Source: Rubrivivax gelatinosus IL144 (GTDB taxonomy: Bacteria > Pseudomonadota > Gammaproteobacteria > Burkholderiales > Burkholderiaceae_C). Taken from it: DNA of 64,000 nt. Both the position numbers and the translations under genes were made by a program. The notes below the pieces were generated by a model, which ran no database searches, was not told where the DNA came from, and worked only from the letters and a program-made list of their open reading frames with translations. This document shows, piece by piece, positions 17,694 to 27,921 of this stretch; position 1 is the stretch's first letter, and each line of letters begins with the position of its first letter. Location: NCBI RefSeq assembly GCF_000284255.1, contig NC_017075.1, forward strand, positions 2,480,001 to 2,544,000. Direction: 5' to 3'.

Positions 17694-17826
17694 CTGGGTT
17701 AGGGTGTTGCGGTCCGTAAGTATCGCGGCCCGCGTCAACCCGAGGTAAGCCGCCCGGCCTACAACCGTTGCGAGTCGAGGGGCCCGCGGTTTGCCGCAGC
17801 CACCATCGCCAGCGAGGAGACAAGCC
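17694..17826. promoter_or_regulatory. phaC upstream region
   Basis: 133 bases between the small membrane gene and phaC. It must carry the pha operon promoter. No convincing sigma-70 or sigma-54 signature was found; a GAGGAGA ribosome site precedes the phaC ATG by 6 bases. Confidence 0.4.
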
Positions 17827-19518
17827 ATGACGAGCAAGCGCAGCTTGCCGGCCGCCGACGGCACGCCAGCCGCGGCTTTCGGCGCCGCGGTCGGTGAACT
17901 GCTGAAATCGGCGGCCAGCCTGCGGGTGCCGCAGGAGGCCCTGGCGGCGATCCAGGGCGACTACCTGAAGGCCGCGTCGGACCTGTGGAACGAGGCGCTG
18001 CAGCGAGCCGCGCAGGAAGCTGCTGCGCAGCCCTCTCTGGGCGACCGTCGCTTCTCGGCCGAGGACTGGGCGAAGAACCCCGGCGCCGCCTACGTCGCCC
18101 AGATGTACCTGCTGAACGCGCGCACGCTGCAGCGCATGGCCGACTCGGTGCAGGGCGACGCCAAGGCACGCGAACGCGTGCGTTTCGCGGTGCAGCAGTG
18201 GGTCGAGGCCGCCAGCCCGAGCAACTACCTGGCTTTCAACCCCGAGGCGCTGCGCAAGGCGCTGGAGAGCCAGGGCCAGAGCATCGCCACCGGCGTGCGC
18301 CAGCTCGTCGAGGACCTCGCCAAGGGCCACGTCTCCCAGACCGACGAGACGCTGTTCGAGGTCGGCCGCAACGTCGCGACGACCGAGGGCACGGTGGTCT
18401 TCGAGAACGAGCTGTTCCAGCTCATCGAGTACCGGCCGCTGACGGCCACCGTACACCAGCGGCCGATGCTGTTCGTGCCGCCGTGCATCAACAAGTACTA
18501 CATCCTCGACCTGCAGCCCGAGAACTCGGTGATCCGCTACACCGTCGAGCAGGGCCACCGCTGCTTCGTGATCAGCTGGCGCAACCCCGACGCGTCGCTG
18601 CGGAACCTGGGCTGGGACGACTACATCGAGCGCGGGCCGATCGAGGCGATCCGCGTCGTGCGCGAGATCACGCGCAGCGAGACGATCAACACGCTGGGCT
18701 TCTGCGTCGGCGGCACCATCCTCTCCACCGCGCTGGCGGTGCTGGCGGCACGCGGCGAGCGCCCGGCGCAGTCGATGACGCTGCTGACGACGCTGCTGGA
18801 CTTCAGCGACACCGGCGTGCTGGATCTCTTCGTCGACGAAGCCGGCGTGCAGTGGCGCGAGATGACGATCGGCGCCGACGCGCCGGGCGGCCCGGGGCTG
18901 CTGAAGGGCCAGGAGCTGGCCACGACCTTCAGCTTCCTGCGCCCCAACGACCTGGTCTGGAACTACGTCGTCGCCAACTACCTGAAGGGCGAGACGCCGC
19001 CGCCGTTCGACCTGCTGTACTGGAACAGCGACTCGACCAACCTGCCCGGGCCGATGTACTGCTGGTACCTGCGCCACATGTACCTGCAAAACGAGTTGAA
19101 GCAGCCCGGCGCGCTGATCGTCTGCGGCGAGAAGGTCGACCTGGGCACGATCGACCTGCCGACCTTCGTCTACGGCTCGCGGGAAGACCACATCGTGCCG
19201 TGGAAGGCGGCCTACGCCTCCGTTCCGCTGCTGAGCGGCGACCGCACCTTCGTGCTCGGCGCTTCGGGCCACATCGCCGGCGTCATCAATCCGCCGGCCA
19301 AGGGCAAACGCAGCCACTGGCTGAACGCCGCGACGCCGGCCACCGCCGACGAGTGGTTCGCCGGCGCCACCGAACATCCGGGCAGCTGGTGGCCGGTGTG
19401 GAGCCGCTGGCTCGCCGGCCACGCCGGGCGCAAGGTCGCCGCGCCGAAAACACCGGGCAGCCGCCGCCACAAGGCCCTCGAGCCGGCGCCGGGCCGCTAC
19501 GTCAAGGCCAAGGCCTGA
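17827..19518 (+). CDS. phaC: Class I poly(3-hydroxyalkanoate) synthase
   Basis: Polymerises (R)-3-hydroxyacyl-CoA, mainly 3-hydroxybutyryl-CoA, into storage granules. The 563-residue length is standard for class I. The lipase-like box GFCVGG holds the catalytic cysteine (C293); the triad is completed by Asp in [10 protein letters not shown] and His in [13 protein letters not shown]. Conserved WWNE-type context and the N-terminal SAEDWAKNP region are present. The ATG at 17827 follows GAGGAGA; an upstream in-frame ATG at 17791 lacks this. First gene of phaC-phaA-phaB, 28 bases before phaA. No phasin or phaR gene is adjacent. Confidence 0.97.
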   Translation: MTSKRSLPAADGTPAAAFGAAVGELLKSAASLRVPQEALAAIQGDYLKAASDLWNEALQRAAQEAAAQPSLGDRRFSAEDWAKNPGAAYVAQMYLLNARTLQRMADSVQGDAKARERVRFAVQQWVEAASPSNYLAFNPEALRKALESQGQSIATGVRQLVEDLAKGHVSQTDETLFEVGRNVATTEGTVVFENELFQLIEYRPLTATVHQRPMLFVPPCINKYYILDLQPENSVIRYTVEQGHRCFVISWRNPDASLRNLGWDDYIERGPIEAIRVVREITRSETINTLGFCVGGTILSTALAVLAARGERPAQSMTLLTTLLDFSDTGVLDLFVDEAGVQWREMTIGADAPGGPGLLKGQELATTFSFLRPNDLVWNYVVANYLKGETPPPFDLLYWNSDSTNLPGPMYCWYLRHMYLQNELKQPGALIVCGEKVDLGTIDLPTFVYGSREDHIVPWKAAYASVPLLSGDRTFVLGASGHIAGVINPPAKGKRSHWLNAATPATADEWFAGATEHPGSWWPVWSRWLAGHAGRKVAAPKTPGSRRHKALEPAPGRYVKAKA

Positions 19519-19546
19519 GCCCCATCGAAAACGACAGGAGACTTCC

Positions 19547-20728
19547 ATGAGCACCGACATCGTCATCGTCGCCGCGGCCCGAACCGCCGTCGGCAAGTTC
19601 GGCGGTTCGCTGGCGCGCACGCCGGCGACCGAGCTGGGCGCGGCGGTCATCCGTTCGCTGCTGGAACGCAGCGGGCTCGAAGGCGGGCAGGTCAGCGAGG
19701 TCATCCTCGGCCAGGTGCTGCAGGCCGGCTGCGGCCAGAACCCTGCGCGCCAGGCCGTCATCAAGGCCGGGCTGCCGAACGCCGTGCCGGCCTACACGAT
19801 CAACAAGGTCTGCGGCTCGGGGTTGAAGGCGGTGATGCTGGGCGTGCAGGCGCTGCGCGACGGCGACAGCGAAGTCGTCATCGCCGGCGGCCAGGAGAAC
19901 ATGAGCGCCTCGCCGCACGTGCTGCCGGGCTCGCGCGACGGCCAGCGCATGGGCGACTGGAAGATGGTCGACACGATGATCGTCGACGGCCTGTGGGACG
20001 TGTACAACCAGTACCACATGGGCATCACGGCGGAGAACGTCGCGCGCCACTACGGCATCACGCGCGAAGCCCAGGACGAGCTGGCGCTGGCCTCGCAGCG
20101 CAAAGCGGCCGCGGCGCAGGACGCCGGGCGCTTCAAGGACGAGATCGTGCCGATCCTGCTGCCGCAGAAGAAGGGCGACCCGCTCGTCTTCGACGCCGAC
20201 GAGTACATCAACCGCAAGACCAGCGCCGAAGCGCTGGCCGGCCTGCGCCCGGCCTTCGACAAGGCCGGCTCGGTGACCGCGGGCAACGCTTCCGGGCTCA
20301 ACGACGGCGCCGCGGCGGTGATGCTGATGAGCGCCGCCCGGGCCGAGCGCCTGGGCCTGGAGCCGCTGGCGCGCATCGCCAGCTACGCCAGCGCCGGCCT
20401 GGACCCGGCGACGATGGGCATGGGCCCGGTGCCGGCCTCGCGCAAGGCGCTGGAGCGTGCCGGCTGGAAGGCCGCCGACCTGGACTTGCTCGAGATCAAC
20501 GAGGCCTTCGCCGCCCAGGCCTGCGCGGTGCACCAGCAGATGGGCTGGGACACCGAGAAGGTCAACGTCAACGGCGGCGCGATCGCGATCGGCCACCCGA
20601 TCGGCGCCTCGGGCTGCCGCATCCTGGTCACCCTGCTGCACGAGATGCGCCGGCGCGGCGCCCGCCGCGGCATCGCCTCGCTGTGCATCGGCGGCGGCAT
20701 GGGCGTGGCGCTGACGGTCGAGCGCTGA
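19547..20728 (+). CDS. phaA: Acetyl-CoA acetyltransferase (beta-ketothiolase)
   Basis: Condenses two acetyl-CoA to acetoacetyl-CoA, the first step of PHB synthesis. The 393-residue chain has the thiolase nucleophile Cys89 in [10 protein letters not shown], the histidine in [10 protein letters not shown] and the second cysteine in [11 protein letters not shown]. The position between phaC and phaB supports PhaA over degradative thiolases. It has AGGAGA 7 bases before its ATG. A 105-base spacer separates it from phaB. A second thiolase of BktB type is encoded at 54778. Confidence 0.96.
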   Translation: MSTDIVIVAAARTAVGKFGGSLARTPATELGAAVIRSLLERSGLEGGQVSEVILGQVLQAGCGQNPARQAVIKAGLPNAVPAYTINKVCGSGLKAVMLGVQALRDGDSEVVIAGGQENMSASPHVLPGSRDGQRMGDWKMVDTMIVDGLWDVYNQYHMGITAENVARHYGITREAQDELALASQRKAAAAQDAGRFKDEIVPILLPQKKGDPLVFDADEYINRKTSAEALAGLRPAFDKAGSVTAGNASGLNDGAAAVMLMSAARAERLGLEPLARIASYASAGLDPATMGMGPVPASRKALERAGWKAADLDLLEINEAFAAQACAVHQQMGWDTEKVNVNGGAIAIGHPIGASGCRILVTLLHEMRRRGARRGIASLCIGGGMGVALTVER

Positions 20729-20752
20729 CCTACGGCGGCGCCCCCCACGAAG

Positions 20753-20790
20753 AGGAGGCGCTAGTGTCGTTGCCGATGGCGCCGGCCTGA
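20753..20790 (+). other. Possible 8-codon mini-ORF with strong ribosome site in the phaA-phaB spacer
   Basis: AGGAGG (20753-20758) is followed after 5 bases by GTG and eight codons (MSLPMAPA) to a TGA at 20790. It lies wholly within the phaA-phaB spacer. It could be a leader peptide, a relic of an older phaB start, or chance; nothing else supports translation. Confidence 0.25.
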
Positions 20791-20833
20791 CGGCGCGGCC
20801 ACGATCGGACTCAACAGTTCAAGGAGACAGCAC

Positions 20834-21571
20834 ATGGCACAGAAAGTTGCGTACGTCACGGGCGGCATGGGCGGCATCGGCACGGCAATCTGCCAGCGGC
20901 TGGCGCGCGAGGGCTTCAAGGTCATCGCCGGCTGCGGCCCCAACCGAGATTTCCGGCGCTGGCTCGACGAGCAGGCGGCGCTGGGTTACGAGTTCTACGC
21001 CTCGGTGGGCAACGTCGCCGACTGGGAGTCCACGGTCGAGGCCTTCGGCAAGGCCAAGGCCGAGCACGGTCCAATCGACGTGCTGGTCAACAACGCCGGC
21101 ATCACGCGCGACCGCATGTTCCTGAAGATGTCGCCCGACGACTGGCACGCCGTCATCGACACCAACCTGAACAGCATGTTCAACGTGACCAAGCAGGTGG
21201 TGCCCGAGATGGTCGAGCGCGGCTGGGGCCGCATCATCCAGATCAGCTCGGTCAACGGCGAGAAGGGCCAGGCCGGCCAGACCAACTACTCGGCCGCCAA
21301 GGCCGGCATGCACGGCTTCACGATGGCGCTGGCCCAGGAACTGGCGGCCAAGGGCGTGACGGTGAACACCGTCAGCCCGGGCTACATCGGCACCGAGATG
21401 GTCCGCGCCATCAAACCCGAGATCCTGGAGAAGATCGTCGCGACGATCCCCGTCAAGCGCCTGGGCACGCCCGAGGAGATCGGCTCGGTCGTGGCCTGGC
21501 TGGCGGGGCCGGACTCGGGGTTCACGACGGGGGCCGACTTTTCGTGCAACGGCGGGTTGCACATGGGTTGA
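20834..21571 (+). CDS. phaB: Acetoacetyl-CoA reductase (NADPH)
   Basis: Short-chain dehydrogenase that reduces acetoacetyl-CoA to (R)-3-hydroxybutyryl-CoA for PhaC. The 245 residues include the glycine-rich cofactor motif TGGMGGIG near the N-terminus, NNAGITRD, the catalytic serine in QISSVNG and the YxxxK pair in NYSAAKAG. The C-terminus FSCNGGLHMG is diagnostic of PhaB. AAGGAGA lies 6 bases before the ATG. It ends the pha operon; the next gene converges after 21 bases, so there is no phaR directly downstream as there is in Cupriavidus. Confidence 0.97.
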   Translation: MAQKVAYVTGGMGGIGTAICQRLAREGFKVIAGCGPNRDFRRWLDEQAALGYEFYASVGNVADWESTVEAFGKAKAEHGPIDVLVNNAGITRDRMFLKMSPDDWHAVIDTNLNSMFNVTKQVVPEMVERGWGRIIQISSVNGEKGQAGQTNYSAAKAGMHGFTMALAQELAAKGVTVNTVSPGYIGTEMVRAIKPEILEKIVATIPVKRLGTPEEIGSVVAWLAGPDSGFTTGADFSCNGGLHMG

Positions 21572-21576
21572 GCGCC

Positions 21577-21590
21577 ACCGCCGCGGCGGT
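21577..21590. terminator. Short palindrome between convergent phaB and yitT-like genes
   Basis: A perfect 14-base palindrome (ACCGCCGCGGCGGT) fills most of the 21-base convergent gap. No T-run follows on either strand, so it may be only a weak terminator or pause site. Confidence 0.35.
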
Positions 21591-21592
21591 CG

Positions 21593-22216
21593 TCAGACCG
21601 CCGCGTAGCGGCCGGGGCGGTGGTTGACGGCCAGCGAGAAGTTCAGCGCGACGGCGCCGATGACCGACAGCACGAGCTGCCACCAGCCGACCCAGGGGAT
21701 GGCTGTCAGCAGGATGGTCACGTCCAGCGCCATCTGGATCTTGCCGGCGCGCCAGCCGCGTTTTTCCTGCAGCCACAGCACCAGCACGTTGATGCCACCC
21801 AGGCTGGCCTTGTGGCGGAACAGGATCAGCAGGCCGGTGCCCATCAGCAGGCCGCCGCCGATCGCGGCGAACAGCGGCTCGACCGACTGCAGCACCACCC
21901 AGTGCGGCAGCACTTCGGACAGCACCGACAGCAGCGCCACCGCGCAGAAGGTCTTGATCGTGAAGCGCGCGCCCATGCGCTTCCACGCCAGCCAGTAGAA
22001 CGGCAGGTTGAGCACGAAGAACGCGGCGCCGAAGGACACCTGCGTCGCGTAGTGCAGCACGAAGGCCATGCCCGCCGTGCCGCCGGTCAGCATGCCGGCG
22101 TGGCGGAACATCACCAGCGCCAGGGCGACGAACAGCGCGCCGGTGACGACGCCCTGGACGTCCTCGAACAAGGTGTGCCGCTGGATCGGCAAGGTGTTCA
22201 TCGTCGTCGTGGTCAT
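21593..22216 (-). CDS. YitT family membrane protein (short form)
   Basis: A 207-residue integral membrane protein with about five hydrophobic segments and the family patterns GMLTGGTAGMAF, NLPFYWLAWKRMG and RHKASLGGINVL. YitT proteins (DUF161) are of unknown function and usually carry a C-terminal soluble DUF2179 domain; this one ends right after the last membrane segment, as in a proteobacterial short subgroup. The ATG at 22216 overlaps the stop of the DUF2788 gene (ATGA), so it is the last gene of a coupled membrane-protein unit. Confidence 0.85.
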   Translation of the reverse strand: MTTTTMNTLPIQRHTLFEDVQGVVTGALFVALALVMFRHAGMLTGGTAGMAFVLHYATQVSFGAAFFVLNLPFYWLAWKRMGARFTIKTFCAVALLSVLSEVLPHWVVLQSVEPLFAAIGGGLLMGTGLLILFRHKASLGGINVLVLWLQEKRGWRAGKIQMALDVTILLTAIPWVGWWQLVLSVIGAVALNFSLAVNHRPGRYAAV

Positions 22217-22431
22217 TCGCCGACACCGTTGAGAAAGTACTTGATCAGGCCCTTGGCGGCGAAACCGACGAGGCCGAAGCCCAGGGCCAGGAAGAGCACG
22301 AAGGCGCCGAACTTGCCGGCTTTCGATTCGCGTGCGAGCTGGAAGATGATGAAGACCATGTAGAGCATGAAGGCCGAGACGCCGAAGGTCAGGCCGAATT
22401 GCGCAATCTGGTCTTCCGTGAAACCGAACAT
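22213..22431 (-). CDS. DUF2788 small membrane protein
   Basis: A 72-residue protein with two hydrophobic helices (about 13-32 and 42-60) and the conserved FQLARESKAGKFGAFVLF segment between them, characteristic of DUF2788. Function unknown. Its ATG at 22431 abuts the stop codon of the DUF2189 gene and its own stop overlaps the YitT-like start, giving a three-gene membrane cassette with no spacing. Confidence 0.85.
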   Translation of the reverse strand: MFGFTEDQIAQFGLTFGVSAFMLYMVFIIFQLARESKAGKFGAFVLFLALGFGLVGFAAKGLIKYFLNGVGE

Positions 22432-23220
22432 TCAGGGGAGCTCCGACAACCCGCTGGTATCCACCAGGTCGCGATAAGCGTGCCAGCTGGCGTGGGCGAG
22501 CCAGGGCACGACGACGACGAGGCCGACCAGCGCGAGCGCCATCCCGACCATCGTCAACACCAGGATCAGCCCCGCCCAGAGCGCCAGCGGCAGCGGATCC
22601 TCCATCACGGCGCGCCAGCTCGTCAGCACGGCGGCCAGCACGCCGACCTCGCGGTCCAGCAGCAGCGGGATCGCGACGACGGTCGAGGCGAACAGCGGCG
22701 CGGCCAGCGCGCCGCCCAGCAGCAGCCAGGCCTCGAACAGCCACGAGTCCTCGGCGAGCACGACGTGCTCGATGAAGTCGCGCGGGCCGTCGATCGGATG
22801 CGGCGCGAACCCCGCGATCAGCGACCCCGAGGTCAGCACCCAGCCGGTGCCGGCGAACGCCAGCAGCACGCCGAAGACGACAAGGCGGCCGTCGCGCGGC
22901 TTCCAGACGGCCAGCGACTCGCCAACGCTCAGCACGCGCCCGCGCTGCAGCGCTCGGCTGACGGCATACAGGCCGGTAGCCAGGATCGGCGCGACGAGCA
23001 GGAAGCCGCTGAAGGCGCCGGCGATGAGCCAGAAACGCTGCTGCGACAGCGCCAGCAGCAGCGCGCCGAAGGCCGCGGCCGCCAGACCGTGCAGCAGCCC
23101 GGGCGCCGGGTTGCGGGCCAGGTCTCGCCAGCCGCGGGCCAGCCAGCCCAGCGGGCGCAGCGCCGGGATCTCCCGGACGCCGAAACGACGCGATTCCTCG
23201 AGTGCGGTGGTGTGGCGCAT
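22432..23220 (-). CDS. DUF2189 integral membrane protein
   Basis: A 262-residue protein with about six hydrophobic segments. The N-terminal REIPALRPLGWLARGWRDLA and the C-terminal WLAHASWHAYRDLVD are hallmarks of DUF2189, a family often found near cytochrome oxidase or other membrane genes but without established function. The ATG at 23220 has GGAG 8 bases upstream; in-frame ATGs further upstream would run towards mnmH and lack a ribosome site. First gene of the DUF2189-DUF2788-YitT unit. Confidence 0.85.
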   Translation of the reverse strand: MRHTTALEESRRFGVREIPALRPLGWLARGWRDLARNPAPGLLHGLAAAAFGALLLALSQQRFWLIAGAFSGFLLVAPILATGLYAVSRALQRGRVLSVGESLAVWKPRDGRLVVFGVLLAFAGTGWVLTSGSLIAGFAPHPIDGPRDFIEHVVLAEDSWLFEAWLLLGGALAAPLFASTVVAIPLLLDREVGVLAAVLTSWRAVMEDPLPLALWAGLILVLTMVGMALALVGLVVVVPWLAHASWHAYRDLVDTSGLSELP

Positions 23221-23303
23221 GGTCTTCGCTCCAGGGATGGCGACGCCTCCCGGTATATCGGCCATGGCCGACGCGGCCATCGGGGAAATCGCCTTGGCCG
23301 CGA

Positions 23304-24383
23304 TCACGGCAAGACTCCCTCCACGACCGTCGTTCGCGCCAGCGCCTGTGCCGCACGCGCCAGCGTCGCGGGCTCGCCGTCGTCCAGCGCCACCACCACC
23401 GCCTGGCCGAAGCGCTCGAAGTTGCGCGCCGTCGAGCGCGCGTAGATCGGGTCGTAGTGCTCGGCGAGCAGTTCGCGCACCAGCGTCGGGAACTCGCCGG
23501 CGCGCGCCAGCGCCTGCCAGCGCTCGACGGTGGCCGCACCGCGCAGCTCGCGCAGCCGGGCGAGCAGCGCACACAGCGCCTCGGCGTCGGCGACGAGGTG
23601 GGCGTAGTCCTCGATCAGCAGGCGCACGCGGGCCTCCAGCGGCATCTCGACGGCTATGCAGGGCGCGGCGCGCAGGCGCTCGACCAGGCGTTCAGGCACC
23701 CGCAGCCGGCCGATCGTGCGGCTCTCGGCCTCGACGAAGACCGGGCGCGCGGGGTCGAACGTGCGCAGCACCTGCCAGATCCGGGTCTCGAAAGCCTTCT
23801 GCGAGGGCTGGGCCTGGCCGGGCAGCGGCCCGAGCACCGAACCGCGATGCGCGGCCAGCGCCTCCAGGTCCAGCACCTGGGCGCCGGCCGTGGTCAGCGC
23901 ACCGAGCAGCCGGCTCTTGCCCGAGCCGGTCGGGCCGGCGACGACCTGCAGCGTGAAGCGCTCCGGCAGCGTCTCCAGCTCGGCGACGACGGCGCGGCGG
24001 AACTCGCGGTAGCCGCCTTCGAGCACGTTGACCGAGAAGCCGATCTGGTCGAGCACCAGCGCCAGCGCGCCCGAACGGTGGCCGCCGCGCCAGCAGTAGA
24101 TCAGCGGCCGCCACTCGCGGTCCTTGTCGAGCAGCTCGCGCTCGACGTGGCCGGCGACGTTGCGCGCGACCAGGATCGCGCCGCGTTTGCGCGCCGCGAA
24201 CGGCGAGACCTGCTTGTATTCGGTGCCGATGCTGGCGCGCTCGGCGTCGTTCAGCGACGGCCAGTTGATGGCGCCGGGCAGGCGGTCCTCGGCGTACTCG
24301 CTCTCGCTGCGCGCATCGACGACGGCGCCGTACTCGCCCAGCCGGGCGATGGCCTCGGCGGCGCTGATGCGGCGCAGGCTCAT
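23304..24383 (-). CDS. mnmH: tRNA 2-selenouridine synthase (SelU/MnmH)
   Basis: Replaces sulfur by selenium in the wobble 2-thiouridine of tRNAs for Lys, Glu and Gln, via a geranylated intermediate, using selenophosphate. The 359 residues comprise an N-terminal rhodanese domain with the catalytic loop CWRGGHRSG (C97) and a P-loop domain with GPTGSGKS (150-157). The start ATG at 24383 begins at MSLRRIS; a longer in-frame reading upstream would run into glnD. selD is not in the window but must exist elsewhere for selenation. Followed by the DUF2189 gene after 83 bases. Confidence 0.92.
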   Translation of the reverse strand: MSLRRISAAEAIARLGEYGAVVDARSESEYAEDRLPGAINWPSLNDAERASIGTEYKQVSPFAARKRGAILVARNVAGHVERELLDKDREWRPLIYCWRGGHRSGALALVLDQIGFSVNVLEGGYREFRRAVVAELETLPERFTLQVVAGPTGSGKSRLLGALTTAGAQVLDLEALAAHRGSVLGPLPGQAQPSQKAFETRIWQVLRTFDPARPVFVEAESRTIGRLRVPERLVERLRAAPCIAVEMPLEARVRLLIEDYAHLVADAEALCALLARLRELRGAATVERWQALARAGEFPTLVRELLAEHYDPIYARSTARNFERFGQAVVVALDDGEPATLARAAQALARTTVVEGVLP

Positions 24384-24420
24384 GGCAGGCGCGCGCGCCC
24401 GGCGTCGTCGTGGCGGCGCT

Positions 24421-27042
24421 TCATGCCGGGGCCGCGACGGCGTCGAGCAGCTCGCTCTCGATCTGCAGCTGCGTGCGCGGCTGCTGCAGCGCCGGGCCGT
24501 CGACGAGGAAGGTGTCTTCCACACGTTCACCCAGCGTCGTGATCTTGGCGAGCTGCAGGTTGATGTGGTGGCGTGCCAGCACGCGGGCGATGGCGTAGAG
24601 CAGGCCCGAGCGGTCGCTGGCCGAGACCGTCAGCAGCCAGCGCTGGGCACGTTCGTCCGGCGCCAGCGTTACGCGCGGCACGACCGGGAACGAGCGCACG
24701 CGGCGCGAGACGCGGCCCTGGCTGGGCTGCGGCAGCGGGCCGTCGGAAGACAGCGCCGCGGTGGCCTGGTTCTCGACCAGCGCGATCAGGTCGCGGTAGG
24801 CGGCCGGGCTGGTGTCGGCCAGGCGCGTGCTGACGACCTGGAAGGTGTCCAGCGCGTAGCCGGCGCGCGTGGTGTGGATCTTGGCGTCCAGGATGCTGAA
24901 GCCGGCACCGTCGAAGTAGCCGCAGATGCGCGCGAACAGGTCGGGCCGGTCGGGCGAATAGACCAGCACCTGCAGCCCGTCGCCGACCGACGAGGGCCGC
25001 GCGCGCACCACCGGCTCGCGCGTCTCGATGTGCCGCCACAGCGAGCGTGCGTGCCAGGCGATGTCGGCGGCCTCGTGGCGCGCGAAGTAGCTGACCTCCA
25101 GCGTGCGCCACAGCGGCTCCTCGGTGCCGGGCAGCGCGGTGTGCAGCGCCAGGATCTGCCGCGCCTCGTGCATGCGGGCCTCGATCTCGGCGTCGACGTT
25201 GGGGTGCGAGCCGCCCAGCGCACGCAGCGTCAGGCGGAACAGGTCTTCCAGCAGCTTGCCCTTCCAGGCGTTCCAGACGCGCGGGCTGGTGCCGCGGATG
25301 TCGGCCACCGTCAGCAGGTACAGGCCGATCAGATGGCGCTCGTTGCCGACCAGGCGCGCGAACGAGGCGATGACCTCGGCGTCCGACAGGTCCTCCTTCT
25401 GCGCGATGCGGCTCATCGTCAGGTGGTGGCGCACGAGGAACTCGACGAGCTGCGTGTCGGGGCGCGACAGGCCGTGGTCGCGGCAGAAACGCCGCACCTC
25501 GAGCGCGCCGAGTTCGGAGTGGTCGCCGCCGCGGCCCTTGGCGACGTCGTGGAACAGCGCCGCGATGTAGAGCAGTTCCGGGTGGTCCCAGTGCGCCGCC
25601 AGCCGGCTGCAGAAGGGGTACTCGTGGGCGTGCTCCGGGATGAAGAAACGGCGCACGTTGCGCAGCACCATCAGGATGTGCTGGTCCACGGTGTAGACGT
25701 GGAACAGGTCGTGCTGCATGCGCCCGACGATGCGCCGGAACACCCAGAGATAGCGGCCCAGCACCGAGGTCGAGTTCAGCAGCCGGAAGGCGTGCGTCAG
25801 CCCGACCGGCTGGCGCAGGATCTGCATGAACAGCGCACGGTTCCTCGGGTCGCGGCGGAAGCGCCCGTCCATCACGCTGCGCGAGTTGTAGAGCGCGCGC
25901 AGCGTGCGCGAGGACAGGCCCTGGATGCCGGGCTCCTGCGCGAAGACGAGGAAGGTCTCGAGGATCGCGTCCGGGTGCTGCAGGTACAGGTCGTCGCTGG
26001 CGACCTCGAGCATGCCGGCGCGGTCGCGGAAACGCTCGTTGATCGGGCGCGCCGGCTCGGCTTCCGAGCCGTTGACGCGGTCCTCGATGTTGAGCATCAG
26101 GATCTGGTTGAGCTGCGCCACCGCCTTGGCCGCCCAGTAGTAGCGGTGCATCAGCACCTCGGAGCTGCGCTGGGCCTTGGTCGGGTGGTAGCCGAAGCTC
26201 TCGGCCACCGCGGTCTGCAGGTCGAAGACCAGTCGGTCCTCGCGGCGGCCGGCGACGACGTGCAGCCGGGCGCGGATCAGCTTCAGCGTGCCTTCGTGGC
26301 GTGCCAGCTGCGAGGCCTCGAACGGCGTCACCAGGCCCTTGGCGGCCAGCTCGCCCCAGGTGCGGCCCAGGCCGGCGGCACGCGCGACCCAGATCACGAC
26401 CTGCAGGTCGCGCAGCCCGCCCGGGCTTTCCTTGCAGTTGGGCTCCAGCGAGTACGGCGTGCCTTCGTACTTGACGTGGCGCTGCTGCATCTCCAGCGTC
26501 TTGGCGCGCAGGAAGGCCGGGGCGTCGACGGCCTGCGTCGTCGCGTCGCGGAAGTTGTTGAAGAGCTTGCGCGCGCCGCAGATCAGGCGCGACTCGAGCA
26601 GCGCCGTCTGCACCGTCACGTCGCGCTGCGCTTCTTCGAGGCACTCGTCGAGCGTGCGCACCGACGAGCCGATCTCCAGGCCGATGTCCCAGCAGGCGGT
26701 GATGAAGCCTTCGACCGAGGCGCGCAGCGCGTCGCCGCCGGCGGCGTCGGCCGGCAGCAGCACCAGCACGTCGACGTCGGAATAGGGGAAGAGTTCGCCG
26801 CGGCCGTAGCCGCCGACGGCCACCAGCGCCGCGCCGGCGGGCATGCCTGCGTGCGCCCAGAGGTCGGCCAGCGTCGCGTCGACGTGGCGCGCCAGCGCCT
26901 TGAGCAGCTGGCGCGCGGCGGTGGTCGTCGGCCGGCCGTTGCGGAAGTGGCCGATCAGCTCGGCCTTGCCGTCACGGAAACGCGCACGCAGCGCGGCGAC
27001 GCTGCCCGGGGCCCGGGCCGACGCTTCGGGCAGCGCGGACAT
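24421..27042 (-). CDS. glnD: Bifunctional [protein-PII] uridylyltransferase / uridylyl-removing enzyme
   Basis: Nitrogen sensor that uridylylates PII proteins at low glutamine and removes UMP at high glutamine. The 873-residue chain has the nucleotidyltransferase signature GGYGRGEL with DVD (77-91), a central HD domain with [12 protein letters not shown], and two C-terminal ACT domains (about 690 and 795 onward) that bind glutamine. The start is 3 bases after the map stop, so the two are co-transcribed, the common map-glnD order of proteobacteria. No truncation or missing catalytic residue was seen. Confidence 0.96.
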   Translation of the reverse strand: MSALPEASARAPGSVAALRARFRDGKAELIGHFRNGRPTTTAARQLLKALARHVDATLADLWAHAGMPAGAALVAVGGYGRGELFPYSDVDVLVLLPADAAGGDALRASVEGFITACWDIGLEIGSSVRTLDECLEEAQRDVTVQTALLESRLICGARKLFNNFRDATTQAVDAPAFLRAKTLEMQQRHVKYEGTPYSLEPNCKESPGGLRDLQVVIWVARAAGLGRTWGELAAKGLVTPFEASQLARHEGTLKLIRARLHVVAGRREDRLVFDLQTAVAESFGYHPTKAQRSSEVLMHRYYWAAKAVAQLNQILMLNIEDRVNGSEAEPARPINERFRDRAGMLEVASDDLYLQHPDAILETFLVFAQEPGIQGLSSRTLRALYNSRSVMDGRFRRDPRNRALFMQILRQPVGLTHAFRLLNSTSVLGRYLWVFRRIVGRMQHDLFHVYTVDQHILMVLRNVRRFFIPEHAHEYPFCSRLAAHWDHPELLYIAALFHDVAKGRGGDHSELGALEVRRFCRDHGLSRPDTQLVEFLVRHHLTMSRIAQKEDLSDAEVIASFARLVGNERHLIGLYLLTVADIRGTSPRVWNAWKGKLLEDLFRLTLRALGGSHPNVDAEIEARMHEARQILALHTALPGTEEPLWRTLEVSYFARHEAADIAWHARSLWRHIETREPVVRARPSSVGDGLQVLVYSPDRPDLFARICGYFDGAGFSILDAKIHTTRAGYALDTFQVVSTRLADTSPAAYRDLIALVENQATAALSSDGPLPQPSQGRVSRRVRSFPVVPRVTLAPDERAQRWLLTVSASDRSGLLYAIARVLARHHINLQLAKITTLGERVEDTFLVDGPALQQPRTQLQIESELLDAVAAPA

Positions 27043-27045
27043 CGC

Positions 27046-27882
27046 TCAGCTGGCGGCGGTGGCCGCGGTGACGAAGGCCGGCGGCGGCGGGCTGCCGGCC
27101 GACAGCGTCAGCACCTCGTAGCCGCTGTCGGTGACGAGCACGGTGTGCTCCCATTGCGCCGACAGCGAACGGTCGCGGGTGACGATGGTCCAGCCGTCGT
27201 AGGGGCGGTTGCCCTTGCGGTCTTCCTTGATCTCGCGCCGGCCGGCGTTGATCATCGGCTCGATCGTGAAGATCATGCCCGGCTGCAGTTCTTCCAGCGT
27301 GCCGGGGCGGCCGTAGTGCAGCACCTGCGGTTCCTCGTGGAAGCGGCGGCCGACGCCGTGGCCGCAGAACTCGCGCACGATGGAGAAACCGGCGTTCTCG
27401 GCGAAGGTCTGGATCGCGTGGCCGATGTCGCCCAGGCGCGCGCCGGGGCGCACCTTGACGATGCCTTTCCACATCGCCTCGTAGGTGATCTGGCACAGCC
27501 GGCGCGCGGCGATCGAGCCCTCGCCGATCACGAACATGCGGCTGTTGTCGCCGTGGAAGCCGTTCTTGATGATCGTGACGTCGATGTTGAGGATGTCGCC
27601 GTTCTTCAGCGGCCGCTCGTCGGGGATGCCGTGGCAGACGACGTCGTTGAGCGAGGTGCACAGCGAGGCCGGGTAGGGCGGATAGCCTGGCGGCTGGTAG
27701 TTCAGCGTCGCCGGCACGCCGCCCTGGACGTTGACCATGTAGTCGTGCGCCAGACGGTCGATCTCCAGAGTCGTGACGCCGGCGCGCACGTGCGGCGTCA
27801 GCATGTCCAGCACCTCGGACGCGAGCCGGCAGGCCTCGCGCATCGCCGCGATCTCTTCGGCGTTCTTGATCACAATCGTCAT
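27046..27882 (-). CDS. map: Methionine aminopeptidase, type I
   Basis: Removes the initiator methionine from nascent proteins after deformylation. The 278 residues contain the five metal ligands in the usual contexts: [15 protein letters not shown] (two Asp), CGHGVG (His), TIEPM (Glu) and QWEHT (Glu). The conserved VVCHGIPD motif is present. The ATG at 27882 gives the standard N-terminus [11 protein letters not shown]. It faces purL across only 39 bases and is followed by glnD 3 bases after its stop. The C-terminal tail ([15 protein letters not shown]) is slightly extended. Confidence 0.96.
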   Translation of the reverse strand: MTIVIKNAEEIAAMREACRLASEVLDMLTPHVRAGVTTLEIDRLAHDYMVNVQGGVPATLNYQPPGYPPYPASLCTSLNDVVCHGIPDERPLKNGDILNIDVTIIKNGFHGDNSRMFVIGEGSIAARRLCQITYEAMWKGIVKVRPGARLGDIGHAIQTFAENAGFSIVREFCGHGVGRRFHEEPQVLHYGRPGTLEELQPGMIFTIEPMINAGRREIKEDRKGNRPYDGWTIVTRDRSLSAQWEHTVLVTDSGYEVLTLSAGSPPPPAFVTAATAAS

Positions 27883-27921
27883 CACCGGATTATCCCATCG
27901 GCCCCCGTAAAATCCCGGTCC

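Noticed and set aside
21577..21590. Palindrome as a strong intrinsic terminator for phaB
   Set aside because: There is no T-run on either strand, so it is listed only at low confidence.
24124..27921. Open frame running in front of purL and antisense to glnD and map
   Set aside because: The purL homology begins at 27922; the preceding 1266 codons are antisense shadow of glnD and map.
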